A DNA stretch of 64,000 nt from Pseudooceanicola nanhaiensis (GTDB lineage: Bacteria; Pseudomonadota; Alphaproteobacteria; Rhodobacterales; Rhodobacteraceae), in contig NZ_JAIUZP010000006.1 of NCBI RefSeq assembly GCF_020171315.1, positions 248,001-312,000 of the forward strand, read 5' to 3'. The position numbers and the translations under genes are program-made. Positions 27,843 through 35,127 of the stretch are shown one piece after another. Positions within the stretch are counted from its first letter, which is position 1, and each line of letters opens with the position of its first letter. A model generated the notes under the pieces. That model was given only the letters and a program-made list of their open reading frames with translations. It was not told the DNA's origin and ran no database searches.

Positions 27843-28649
27843 ATGGCCGACGATCTGATCCAGAACCCCGATGGCGGCCTTCCGCGCCTGCTGGAGATCA
27901 TGCGCCGCCTGCGCGATCCGCAGACCGGCTGTCCGTGGGATATCGAACAGGACTTCGCCTCCATCGCGCCCTACACGATCGAGGAAGCCTACGAGGTCGC
28001 CGACGCCATCGAGCGCGGCGAGATGGGCGAACTGGAAAGCGAGTTGGGCGATCTGCTGTTGCAGGTGGTCTTCCACGGCCAGATGGCGGAGGAAGCCGGG
28101 CTCTTCTCCTTCCACAGCGTCGCCAATGGCGTGGGCACCAAGATGGTGGACCGCCATCCCCATATCTTCGGGGACGAGAGCCGGGACAAATCCGCCGAAC
28201 AGCAGACGAAGGACTGGGAGGCGATCAAGGCCAAGGAACGCGCCGCCAAGGCCGAGACCGGCGTGCTGGACGGCGTGGCCATGGGGCTGCCCGCGCTGAT
28301 GCGCGCGGTGAAGCTTCAGAAACGCGCCGCCCGGGTGGGCTTCGACTGGACCGATGTGTCGGACGTGCTCGACAAGATCGCGGAGGAGAGCCGCGAGCTG
28401 GTGGAGGCCCGCGACACCATGGGCCCGGACGAGATCGAGGATGAATTCGGCGACCTGCTTTTCGTCATGGCGAACCTTGCCCGGCATCTGGACGTGGACC
28501 CGGAGGCGGCCCTGCGGCGCACCAACGCCAAGTTCACCCGCCGTTTCCGCGCCATCGAGGCGGCCCTTGCCGCCGAGGGGCGCAGCCCCCAGCAAAGCAC
28601 GCTGGAGGAGATGGACAAGCTCTGGGATGCCGCCAAGGCCGCGGAGTGA
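27843..28649 (+). CDS. mazG: Nucleoside triphosphate pyrophosphohydrolase MazG
   Basis: 268 residues with two MazG repeats. The first has CPWDIEQDF, EEAYEVADAI and ESELGDLLLQVVFH; the second has RVGFDWTD, EESRELVEA and EDEFGDLLFVMANLARH. The E-x3-E...E-x2-D metal motifs are intact. It hydrolyses NTPs to NMP and PPi and lowers aberrant nucleotides. It is divergent from the M20 gene with 66 bases between; AGGAGCCGCCGCA provides the ribosome site. Confidence 0.96.
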   Translation: MADDLIQNPDGGLPRLLEIMRRLRDPQTGCPWDIEQDFASIAPYTIEEAYEVADAIERGEMGELESELGDLLLQVVFHGQMAEEAGLFSFHSVANGVGTKMVDRHPHIFGDESRDKSAEQQTKDWEAIKAKERAAKAETGVLDGVAMGLPALMRAVKLQKRAARVGFDWTDVSDVLDKIAEESRELVEARDTMGPDEIEDEFGDLLFVMANLARHLDVDPEAALRRTNAKFTRRFRAIEAALAAEGRSPQQSTLEEMDKLWDAAKAAE

Positions 28650-28752
28650 GCGCTGCCTGCGGCTTAACGGCCGGCCCCCTCTGGGCCGGTCGCGCCCTGC
28701 GGGGCCGCCCGCCCGCGCATCCGCATCCGGAAGCGCCCGCCAGAACCACCCC

Positions 28753-29199
28753 TCAGAAACGTCGCGTCATCAGCACGTAGTCATCGCGCAGCGCGAATTT
28801 CTGCCGCTTGTAGAAGGCCACCACCCGCGCGTCGCTCTTGCGCACTTCGAGGTGCAGCGCCTTCAGCCCGGCCTTGGAGAGCGCAGTCGGCAGGGAGTGG
28901 AGCACCTCTGCCCCGATGCCGCGTCCGCGCACCCCGGCGCGGATGTAGAATTCATCCACGAACCCCTCCATGCCGCCCAGCTCCAGCGACCAGCCGAAGG
29001 TGATCACGATATAGCCGATGGGCGCCCGCGCAGGCCCGATCAGGTAGGCCACCCCGTGGGGGGAGCCCTCCAGCAGCGGCATCAGCGCGGCCTCGCGGGC
29101 CTCGTCTGTCTGGGCGATGTCCATCTCGGCGTGAAACGCCGTGACCATGGGCATCAGGCGGGTCAGATCGTCCGGGGTACAGAGGTGAACCGAGGTCAC
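28753..29199 (-). CDS. GNAT family N-acetyltransferase
   Basis: 148 residues. The acetyl-CoA pyrophosphate-binding motif is GVRGRGIGAEVLH, and the later HLEVRKSDARVVAFYKRQKF is the usual GNAT C-terminal half. The start is a GTG at 29199 that overlaps the stop of the nucleoside hydrolase gene by 4 bases (GTGA). The earlier in-frame ATG would overlap that gene by about 100 bases. The acceptor substrate is unknown. Confidence 0.9.
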   Translation of the reverse strand: MTSVHLCTPDDLTRLMPMVTAFHAEMDIAQTDEAREAALMPLLEGSPHGVAYLIGPARAPIGYIVITFGWSLELGGMEGFVDEFYIRAGVRGRGIGAEVLHSLPTALSKAGLKALHLEVRKSDARVVAFYKRQKFALRDDYVLMTRRF

Positions 29200-30137
29200 A
29201 GCAGGGCCAGCCTTTCGCGCAGCAGGGCGAAATAGCCCTCGTCGTCGATGGTGCCCATGAAGAGCGCATTGGGCGCGCGCCCCGAGACACCCCACCAGTC
29301 GGCCACGGTCATGCCCATGGTCAGCTCCGAGGCGATCTCGATCTCGACGTTGATGTGGCGCCCGGTGAAGAGATCGGGCCGAATCAGGTAGGCCGTCACG
29401 CAGGGATCGTGCAGCGGCGCTCCGGGGGAGCCGTATTTCTCAAGATCGAAGGACTGGAAGAAATCCGTCATCTCGGCCACGGCGATGCCCACGCGGTTGC
29501 CGAGCGCGCGGAAGGCCTCGTTGCGCTCGGGCGTGACCATCGCCTTGTGTGTGACGTCCAGCGACATCACCACGAGCGGCACACCGGCGCGGAAGACCAC
29601 GTCCGCCGCATGGGGATCGACGTAGATGTTGAACTCTGCCGCCGGGGTGATGTTGCCGACCTCGAAATAGGCCCCGCCCATCAGGACGATCTCCTGCACG
29701 CGGTCGATGATGTCGGGGGCCTTGCGGAAGGCCATGGCGATGTTCGTCAGCGGCCCCAGCGGGCAGAGCGTGACCGTCCCCGCCGGTTCGCGGCGCAGGG
29801 TCTCGATGATGAAATCCACCGCGTGCTGGTCCTGCAGCGGCATCTCGGGGTCGGGCAGTTTCGGCCCGTTGAGGCCGGTGGCACCGTGGACATGCTCAGC
29901 CGTGCGCAGGTTGCGCACAAGGGGATGCTCTGCCCCGGCAAAGACCTTCACCTCGGGCCGGCCCGCCAGTTCGCAGACGATGCGCGCGTTCTTAGAGGTC
30001 AGCGCCAGCGGCACGTTGCCCGCCACGCAGGTGAGGCCGAGGACCTCGATTTCCGCCGGGCTGGCAAGGGCCAGCAGGATGGCAATGGCATCGTCCTGTC
30101 CGGGATCGGTGTCGATGATGATCTTTCTGGCAGTCAT
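29196..30137 (-). CDS. Inosine/uridine-preferring nucleoside hydrolase
   Basis: 313 residues. The Ca2+-binding motif IIDTDPGQDDA at the N-terminus is diagnostic, and the LVVMSLDVTHK and LHDPCVTAYL segments supply the remaining ligand positions. It cleaves the N-glycosidic bond of ribonucleosides in salvage. It is translationally coupled to the GNAT gene downstream. Confidence 0.95.
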   Translation of the reverse strand: MTARKIIIDTDPGQDDAIAILLALASPAEIEVLGLTCVAGNVPLALTSKNARIVCELAGRPEVKVFAGAEHPLVRNLRTAEHVHGATGLNGPKLPDPEMPLQDQHAVDFIIETLRREPAGTVTLCPLGPLTNIAMAFRKAPDIIDRVQEIVLMGGAYFEVGNITPAAEFNIYVDPHAADVVFRAGVPLVVMSLDVTHKAMVTPERNEAFRALGNRVGIAVAEMTDFFQSFDLEKYGSPGAPLHDPCVTAYLIRPDLFTGRHINVEIEIASELTMGMTVADWWGVSGRAPNALFMGTIDDEGYFALLRERLALL

Positions 30138-30252
30138 GGTCCCCTCGTCTTTGGCGCCGACCTTGGCGTGGGCCGTGCCTCATGTCCATCGCTGGTGCAA
30201 GGGCGGGTGGATTTCCATTGCGGACCCCCGCCGATCGCCGCAATCTGCGCCC

Positions 30253-31155
30253 ATGTCCGAGAGCCCTCCCCTTGCCCATGCGGCACCGGTCTACCTGCAT
30301 GCGGGCGCGCATCGCACCGGCACCTCCTCGTTCCAGATGTGCCTGTCCCTCAATGCCGACGCCCTGCGCGCGGCGGGCTATGACCTCGCCTATCCCGGGC
30401 GCGACGGCATCCCCGGCGGGAACCTGCAGCTGCGCCTGCCCGCCCCACGCCACGGCCCCCGCAAGGTGCGACGGCTGGGAGAGGCGGCAGGCGCGCATCT
30501 GGCCGCCCTGCGCAGCGACGCGACCCGCCCCCTGATCCTGTCGGAGGAGAATATCCCGGGCCGGATGCTGCATTTCTATCAGGGCCGGTTCTATCCCGCC
30601 GCCGCCGCCCGGGCCCGCGCGCTCAAGACGGCGCTGCCGGGCCCGGTGGCGCATCTGCTCTACGTGGTCCGGCCCTATGACACGCTCTATGTCTCGGCCT
30701 ATCGCAAGCGCGCGGAGGACCGCCCGGTGGAGCCCTTCGCCACGATCCGTCCCCGGCTCATGGCCATGGACCGCGGCTGGCTCGAGCTGATGGAGCTGCT
30801 GATCGAGCAGCTGACGCCCGCCAGGGTGACCGTGGTGGATTATGCCGCCCGCGGGTCGAGTGCCGCGCTCCTCGGGCACCTGCTGGAGGCCGATCCCGCG
30901 GGCCTGAAGGAGCCCGGGCAGGTCGTGAACCTCTCGGCCACCGATGCCGCGCTGGAGGCACTTCAGGCGCGCTATGCCCGGGGTGAGACGCTGGAGCGCG
31001 ACGCCTGGAAGGCGGTGATCGCGGAGCATGCCGAGGCGCAGGAGCCGCGCGGTTTCGCGGCCTTCACGCAGGGCGAGGCGGAGGACCTGCGCGCGCGCTA
31101 CGCGGCGGACATGGAGCGGCTGGGACGGATGCCCGGGGTGAGCGTCGTTCAATAG
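30253..31155 (+). CDS. Sulfotransferase-like / P-loop hypothetical protein
   Basis: 300 residues. The N-terminal strand-loop VYLHAGAHRTGTSSFQMCL resembles the 5'-phosphosulfate loop of PAPS-dependent sulfotransferases (HxGxxRTGTSS). A later segment, LLYVVRPYDTLYVSAYRKR, matches the usual 3'-phosphate-binding RxxxxxxxSxYR region. The rest is Ala/Arg-rich and diverged. The call rests on these two motifs. It is a single gene between divergent/convergent neighbours, with no glycan or LPS genes around it. Confidence 0.65.
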   Translation: MSESPPLAHAAPVYLHAGAHRTGTSSFQMCLSLNADALRAAGYDLAYPGRDGIPGGNLQLRLPAPRHGPRKVRRLGEAAGAHLAALRSDATRPLILSEENIPGRMLHFYQGRFYPAAAARARALKTALPGPVAHLLYVVRPYDTLYVSAYRKRAEDRPVEPFATIRPRLMAMDRGWLELMELLIEQLTPARVTVVDYAARGSSAALLGHLLEADPAGLKEPGQVVNLSATDAALEALQARYARGETLERDAWKAVIAEHAEAQEPRGFAAFTQGEAEDLRARYAADMERLGRMPGVSVVQ

Positions 31156-31201
31156 CGCCGAGCGACCCGCCGACCGTTTGCGCCCCCCGCCGCCCCAAAC
31201 G

Positions 31202-31230
31202 AAAACGGCGGCCCCAAGGGACCGCCGCTT
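31202..31230 (-). terminator. Terminator of the ferric-iron binding protein gene
   Basis: On the minus strand the hairpin CGGCGG...CCGCCG (with inner CC/GG pairs) is followed by TTTTC, about 20 bases past the stop codon. Confidence 0.7.
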
Positions 31231-31250
31231 CCAAACCTCTCCGGCTATTC

Positions 31251-32264
31251 TCAGCCGTCGAAATCCACCGTCTCCATCAGCCGCAGCGCATCGGGGCGCA
31301 GCTTGGCGAGCTCCATCAGGTTCACCTCGTCCGCCTCGAAGCTGCCCCAGCCCTTCACCATCTCGGAGGGTTCCGAGCCCGGCGCGATCGGGTACTCGTG
31401 GTTCGCCTCGGCATAGATTTCCTGCGCCGCAGGCGAGACGAGGAATTCCATCAGCTTCAGCGCGTTTTCCTTGTTCGGCGCCGCCTTGGTCATGGCGATG
31501 CCCGAGATGTTCACATGGGTGCCGCCGCCTTCGAAGACCGGGAAGACGATGTTGACCGAATTGGCCCATTCGACCTGCTCGGGGTCTTCCAGCATCTCGC
31601 CCATGTAGTAGGTGTTGCCCAGCGAGATGTCGCATTCGCCGGCCCAGATCGCCTTGACCTGCGCCCGGTCGTTGCCCTGCGGCTTGCGCGCGAGGTTGGC
31701 CTTGAGGCCCTTGAGCCACTCCAGCGTGGCCTCCTCACCGTGGTGGTGCAGGTAGGCCGCGGTCAGCGCCACGTTGTAGGGATGCATGCCCGAGCGGGTG
31801 CAGATCCGGCCTTCCCACTTGGGATCGGCGAGGTCCTCGTAGGTGGTCACTTCCCCCTCGGCCACGCGCTCCTTGGAGGCATAGACGATCCGCGCACGGG
31901 TGGTCAGCCCCCACCACTGGCCCTCGGGGTCGTGGAATTCTGCCGGAACATGGCTTTCCAGCACCTCGGAATGCACCGGCTGGGTCACGCCCGCCTCCAC
32001 CACGGAGGAGAGCCGCGAGATGTCCACCGTCAGCACGAGGTCCGCGGGCGAGCGGTCGCCCTCTGCCAGCAGCCGCTCGACCATGCCCTTGTCGAGGAAG
32101 GCCACGTTCACCCGGATGCCGGTCTCTTCGGTGAAGGCATCGGTCAGTGGCTTCAGCAGCTCGGGCTGGCGATAGGAATAGAGGTTCACCTCTTCGGCCA
32201 GCACGGGCGCGGCCAGCAGGGTCGCACCTGCGGCCAGAATGGTGGAGCGCAGCATCTGTTTCAT
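31251..32264 (-). CDS. Fe(3+) ABC transporter substrate-binding protein
   Basis: 337 residues. A Sec signal peptide (STILAAGATLLAAPVLA) is followed by EEVNLYSYRQPELLKPLTDAFTE, the start of the FbpA/AfuA/FutA-type fold. Later blocks include IWAGECDISLGNTYYMG with the Tyr pair that usually binds ferric iron. No permease or ATPase gene lies nearby, so it is an orphan binding protein that must serve a transporter elsewhere. Its promoter carries a TGA-N9-TCA palindrome (see separate entry), implying iron-controlled expression. GGGAGGACCCC precedes the start. Confidence 0.92.
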   Translation of the reverse strand: MKQMLRSTILAAGATLLAAPVLAEEVNLYSYRQPELLKPLTDAFTEETGIRVNVAFLDKGMVERLLAEGDRSPADLVLTVDISRLSSVVEAGVTQPVHSEVLESHVPAEFHDPEGQWWGLTTRARIVYASKERVAEGEVTTYEDLADPKWEGRICTRSGMHPYNVALTAAYLHHHGEEATLEWLKGLKANLARKPQGNDRAQVKAIWAGECDISLGNTYYMGEMLEDPEQVEWANSVNIVFPVFEGGGTHVNISGIAMTKAAPNKENALKLMEFLVSPAAQEIYAEANHEYPIAPGSEPSEMVKGWGSFEADEVNLMELAKLRPDALRLMETVDFDG

Positions 32265-32290
32265 GGGGTCCTCCCGAAATGTCTCTCCGC

Positions 32291-32319
32291 GCTATACCTG
32301 AGTGATTTTATCAGGGCAA
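32291..32319 (-). promoter_or_regulatory. Promoter with Iron-Rhodo-box-like operator
   Basis: Minus-strand -35 TTGCCC (32314-32319) and -10 TATAGC (32291-32296) are 17 bases apart. The whole spacer is occupied by CCTGAGTGATTTTATCA, which contains TGA-N9-TCA (32299-32313), the pattern described for iron-responsive regulators in Rhodobacterales. A regulator bound there would block RNA polymerase. It precedes the iron-binding protein start by about 30 bases. Confidence 0.6.
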
Positions 32320-32517
32320 CAGGGCGACAGCACTTGGCACGGGCCTCCCGGCTCAATCGGCGGCCCGACGACGCCCCATCGCCATCACATCGGCGTGACC
32401 AAGAGACCGCCCGCAGCGGGACTGCCATGGCCAGCACGGTGACACCGGATCACGATCCCCTGCCCCCCGGCCCCGCAGCCGATTGGCAAACCGGCATGGC
32501 CGCCATATCTTACCCCC

Positions 32518-33948
32518 ATGACCCTGCAGATCCCCTTCGACAACAGCTATGCCGCCCTGCCGCCCGCCTTCTACAGCCGGCAGGTGCCGATCCCCGTGGC
32601 CGCGCCCCGGCTACTCGCCTTCAACCGGCCGCTGGCCGATCTGCTGGGCCTGAGCGATCTGCCGGACGAGGCCGCGCTCGCGCGCATCTTCTCCGGCAAC
32701 GAGGTGCCAGCCGGTGCCACGCCGCTGGCGCAGGCCTATGCCGGGCACCAGTTCGGCGGCTTCTCGCCCCGGCTGGGGGATGGCCGCGCGCTGCTGCTCG
32801 GCGAAACGCTGGGCACCGACGGGCTGCGCCGGGACATCGCGCTCAAGGGCTCGGGCCCCACGCCCTATTCCCGCCGCGGCGACGGCCGGGCGTGGATGGG
32901 CCCCGTGCTGCGCGAATACGTCGTCTCGGAGGCGATGTACGCCCTCGGCATCCCCACCACGCGAGCCCTTGCCGCCGTGGCCACCGGCGAGACGATCTAT
33001 CGCGAAACCGCCCTGCCCGGCGCGATCCTGACCCGCGTGGCCCAAAGCCATATCCGGGTCGGCACCTTCGAGTATTTCGCCGCGCGCGGGGATCGTGACG
33101 GGTTGCAGCAGCTCTATGACCACACCCGCGCCCGGCACTACCCCGAGGCCGAAACCCCGCTGGAGCTGCTCCAGGCCGTCATCGCCCGGCAAGCCAGCCT
33201 GATCGCGCAGTGGATGGCCGTGGGCTTCATCCACGGGGTCATGAACACCGACAACTGCCAGGTCGCCGGCGAGACGATCGACTACGGCCCCTGCGCCTTC
33301 ATGGACACCTGGCACCCGGACACGGTCTATTCCTCGATCGACCACCAGGGCCGCTACGCCTATTCCAACCAGCCCCACGCGGTGACCTGGAACCTCGCCA
33401 AGCTCGCCTCCGCCCTCGTCTCGCTGGAGGCCGATCCGCAGGCCGCCGTGCCGCCCTACCAGCAGGCGATCGAGGCGATGCCCGGCCAGATCACCGCGCA
33501 GTGGCTCGCCCGCTTCCGCGCCAAGATCGGCCTCACCGCCCGCGCCGACAGCGACACCGCGGACGCGCAGCTCATCGCCGATCTCCTCGACCTCATGCAG
33601 GCGCAGAAGCTCGACTTCACCAACACCTTCCGCGCCCTCTCCGGCCCCGCGCCCCGGGATGCCTTCCTCGACCGCGACGCCTTCGACGGGTGGAACGCCC
33701 GCTGGCAGGCACGTCTTGTCGGAGAAACCACGCCACAGGCCCGCATGGAGGCCGCGAACCCCTGGATCATTCCCCGCAACCACCGGATGGAAGAGATGAT
33801 CTCTGCCGCGGTGGCGGGCGACATGGCGCCCTTCCACCGGCTGATGGAGGTGCTGGCGACGCCTTACAGGGCGCAACCCGCTCAAAGCAGCCTGACCCTG
33901 CCCCCCACCGAGGACCAGATCGTCCCCGCCACCTATTGCGGCACGTGA
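32518..33948 (+). CDS. selO: SelO/YdiU family protein adenylyltransferase (pseudokinase AMPylator)
   Basis: 476 residues, full length for bacterial SelO. Family blocks are present: AYAGHQFGGFSPRLGDGRALLLGE, ALKGSGPTPYSRRGDGRAW, and the catalytic-loop region GVMNTDNCQVAGETIDYGPCAF. SelO transfers AMP to Ser/Thr/Tyr of target proteins and has been linked to redox stress. It is a single gene. The bacterial form usually lacks the C-terminal selenocysteine/Cys of the mitochondrial form; here the C-terminus reads ATYCGT, with a Cys three residues from the end. Confidence 0.95.
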   Translation: MTLQIPFDNSYAALPPAFYSRQVPIPVAAPRLLAFNRPLADLLGLSDLPDEAALARIFSGNEVPAGATPLAQAYAGHQFGGFSPRLGDGRALLLGETLGTDGLRRDIALKGSGPTPYSRRGDGRAWMGPVLREYVVSEAMYALGIPTTRALAAVATGETIYRETALPGAILTRVAQSHIRVGTFEYFAARGDRDGLQQLYDHTRARHYPEAETPLELLQAVIARQASLIAQWMAVGFIHGVMNTDNCQVAGETIDYGPCAFMDTWHPDTVYSSIDHQGRYAYSNQPHAVTWNLAKLASALVSLEADPQAAVPPYQQAIEAMPGQITAQWLARFRAKIGLTARADSDTADAQLIADLLDLMQAQKLDFTNTFRALSGPAPRDAFLDRDAFDGWNARWQARLVGETTPQARMEAANPWIIPRNHRMEEMISAAVAGDMAPFHRLMEVLATPYRAQPAQSSLTLPPTEDQIVPATYCGT

Positions 33949-34003
33949 CCAAGGGCGCGCTTGGGGCTTCGCACCCGCTGCACGCCATGCTAGGGAGGGC
34001 CCA

Positions 34004-34017
34004 TGTTAGGGCTAACA
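34004..34017. promoter_or_regulatory. LacI-type operator candidate before eda
   Basis: TGTTAG-GG-CTAACA is a 6+6 inverted repeat ending 20 bases before the eda start codon. It differs by one central base from TGTTAGCGCTAACA, a pattern typical of LacI-family sugar regulators. Its position fits repression by blocking initiation or early elongation. Confidence 0.5.
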
Positions 34018-34036
34018 CGTGACCGAGGAGAGTGAC

Positions 34037-34678
34037 ATGACCCCAGAAGCCGCCAGCCAGCAGACCGAGGCGCTGTGCCGTCTTGCCCCCGTGATCCCGG
34101 TGCTGACCGTCAAGGACGCCTCGAAGGCCGCAAAGCTGGCCGAGGCCCTCGTCAAGGGCGGCCTGCCGGTGCTGGAGGTGACCCTGCGCACCCCCGCGGC
34201 CCTCGACGCGATCCGCGAGATGGCGCAGGTCGAGGGCGGCCGCGTCGGCGCGGGCTCGATCCTGACGCCCGACCACGTGGCGCAGGTGCTGGAGGCCGGG
34301 GCCACCTTCGGGGTCTCGCCCGGCTCCACGCCGAAACTCCTCGACGCGGCCGAAACCGCGGGCCTGCCGATGCTGCCCGGCGCCGCCACTGCCTCCGAGG
34401 CCATGGCCCTGCTGGAACGCGGCTACCGGGTGCAGAAGTTCTTCCCGGCCGAACAATCCGGCGGCGCGGCGGCGATCAAGTCGATCGGCGCCCCCGTGCC
34501 GCAGGTGCTCTTCTGCCCCACCGGCGGCGTGACCCCGCAGAACGCCCCCGGCTACCTCAAGCTGGCCAATATCGCCTGCGTCGGCGGCAGCTGGGTCGCC
34601 CCCGAGGCTCTGATCGAGGCCGGGGACTGGGCCGCCATCGAAGAGCTTGCCCGCACCGCCTCCCAGCTCGCAGCCTGA
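34037..34678 (+). CDS. eda: KDPG / 2-keto-4-hydroxyglutarate aldolase
   Basis: 213 residues, the normal length. Catalytic motifs: VIPVLTVKD, LEVTLRTPAALD (Glu and Arg of the active site), GAGSILTP, and the Schiff-base Lys in YRVQKFFPAE. The substrate-phosphate loop is CPTGGVTPQN and GGSW. It cleaves 2-keto-3-deoxy-6-phosphogluconate to pyruvate and glyceraldehyde-3-phosphate in the Entner-Doudoroff route. The ATG at 34037 has GAGGAG before it; a GTG at 34019 is less likely. edd is not adjacent. Confidence 0.95.
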   Translation: MTPEAASQQTEALCRLAPVIPVLTVKDASKAAKLAEALVKGGLPVLEVTLRTPAALDAIREMAQVEGGRVGAGSILTPDHVAQVLEAGATFGVSPGSTPKLLDAAETAGLPMLPGAATASEAMALLERGYRVQKFFPAEQSGGAAAIKSIGAPVPQVLFCPTGGVTPQNAPGYLKLANIACVGGSWVAPEALIEAGDWAAIEELARTASQLAA

Positions 34679-34679
34679 C

Positions 34680-34752
34680 ATCCACTGTTCCAAAGTATCC
34701 TCGGGGGTGAATTGCGGGCATAGCCCGCAAGAGGGGGCAGACAGCCCCCTTT
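34680..34752 (+). terminator. Tandem-hairpin terminator element, copy 2 (after eda)
   Basis: It begins right after the eda stop with TCCACTGTTCCAAAGTATCC and a G-run. Hairpins are TTGCGGGC-ATA-GCCCGCAA (34712-34730) and GGGGGCAGACAGCCCCC (34733-34749) followed by TTT. Lead sequence and second stem match the copy after hflX; the first stem differs in sequence but not in pairing. Confidence 0.65.
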
Positions 34753-34825
34753 CCCCCCGGAGAGGGCCCCAGACCGCTCGCCGCAACGCCCCTTCACCGT
34801 GCCAGCGTCTAAGCCGCCGTTTTGG

Positions 34826-35095
34826 CTATTGCCGCCGCCCGCGCCATCCCCCGCGCCGCCGTCCCGTGACCGTCAGCCCGGTCTGGCCGTCGCGCAGGAT
34901 GGCCGTCATCGGATGGTCCGGCGCGGCGCTGCCGTAGCGGGCCAGCAGGGCCGCCAGCGCCGCCTGCAGGTTCGCGCCCTCGGGCAGGGACAGTGCCCAG
35001 TCCATGAAGACCGACCGGCATTCCTCCGTGCCGATGCCCTCGATCCGGTAGGCCTCGCGGATCAGCGCCTTGGGATCGTCCCTGTCGCCCTTCAT
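34826..35095 (-). CDS. Small conserved hypothetical protein downstream of glnE
   Basis: 89 residues from the ATG at 35095, which has GGGAGGGAACC in front. It reads DDPKALIREAYRIEGIGTEECRSVFMDWALSLPEG and ends in a basic GRRRGGWRGRRQ tail. I have the impression of similar short proteins in Rhodobacteraceae but know no function. An alternative start at 35131 overlaps the glnE stop as ATGA, so the gene may be translationally coupled to glnE. No signal peptide or membrane helix is present. Confidence 0.65.
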   Translation of the reverse strand: MKGDRDDPKALIREAYRIEGIGTEECRSVFMDWALSLPEGANLQAALAALLARYGSAAPDHPMTAILRDGQTGLTVTGRRRGGWRGRRQ

Positions 35096-35127
35096 GGTTC
35101 CCTCCCTCCCATTCTCCATGACCCCGG

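Noticed and set aside
25467-28649. A 1060-codon open frame on the plus strand across the agmatinase and M20 genes into mazG
   Set aside because: Only its last 268 codons (mazG) are protein-like; the rest is the opposite-strand shadow of two clear enzymes in GC-rich DNA.
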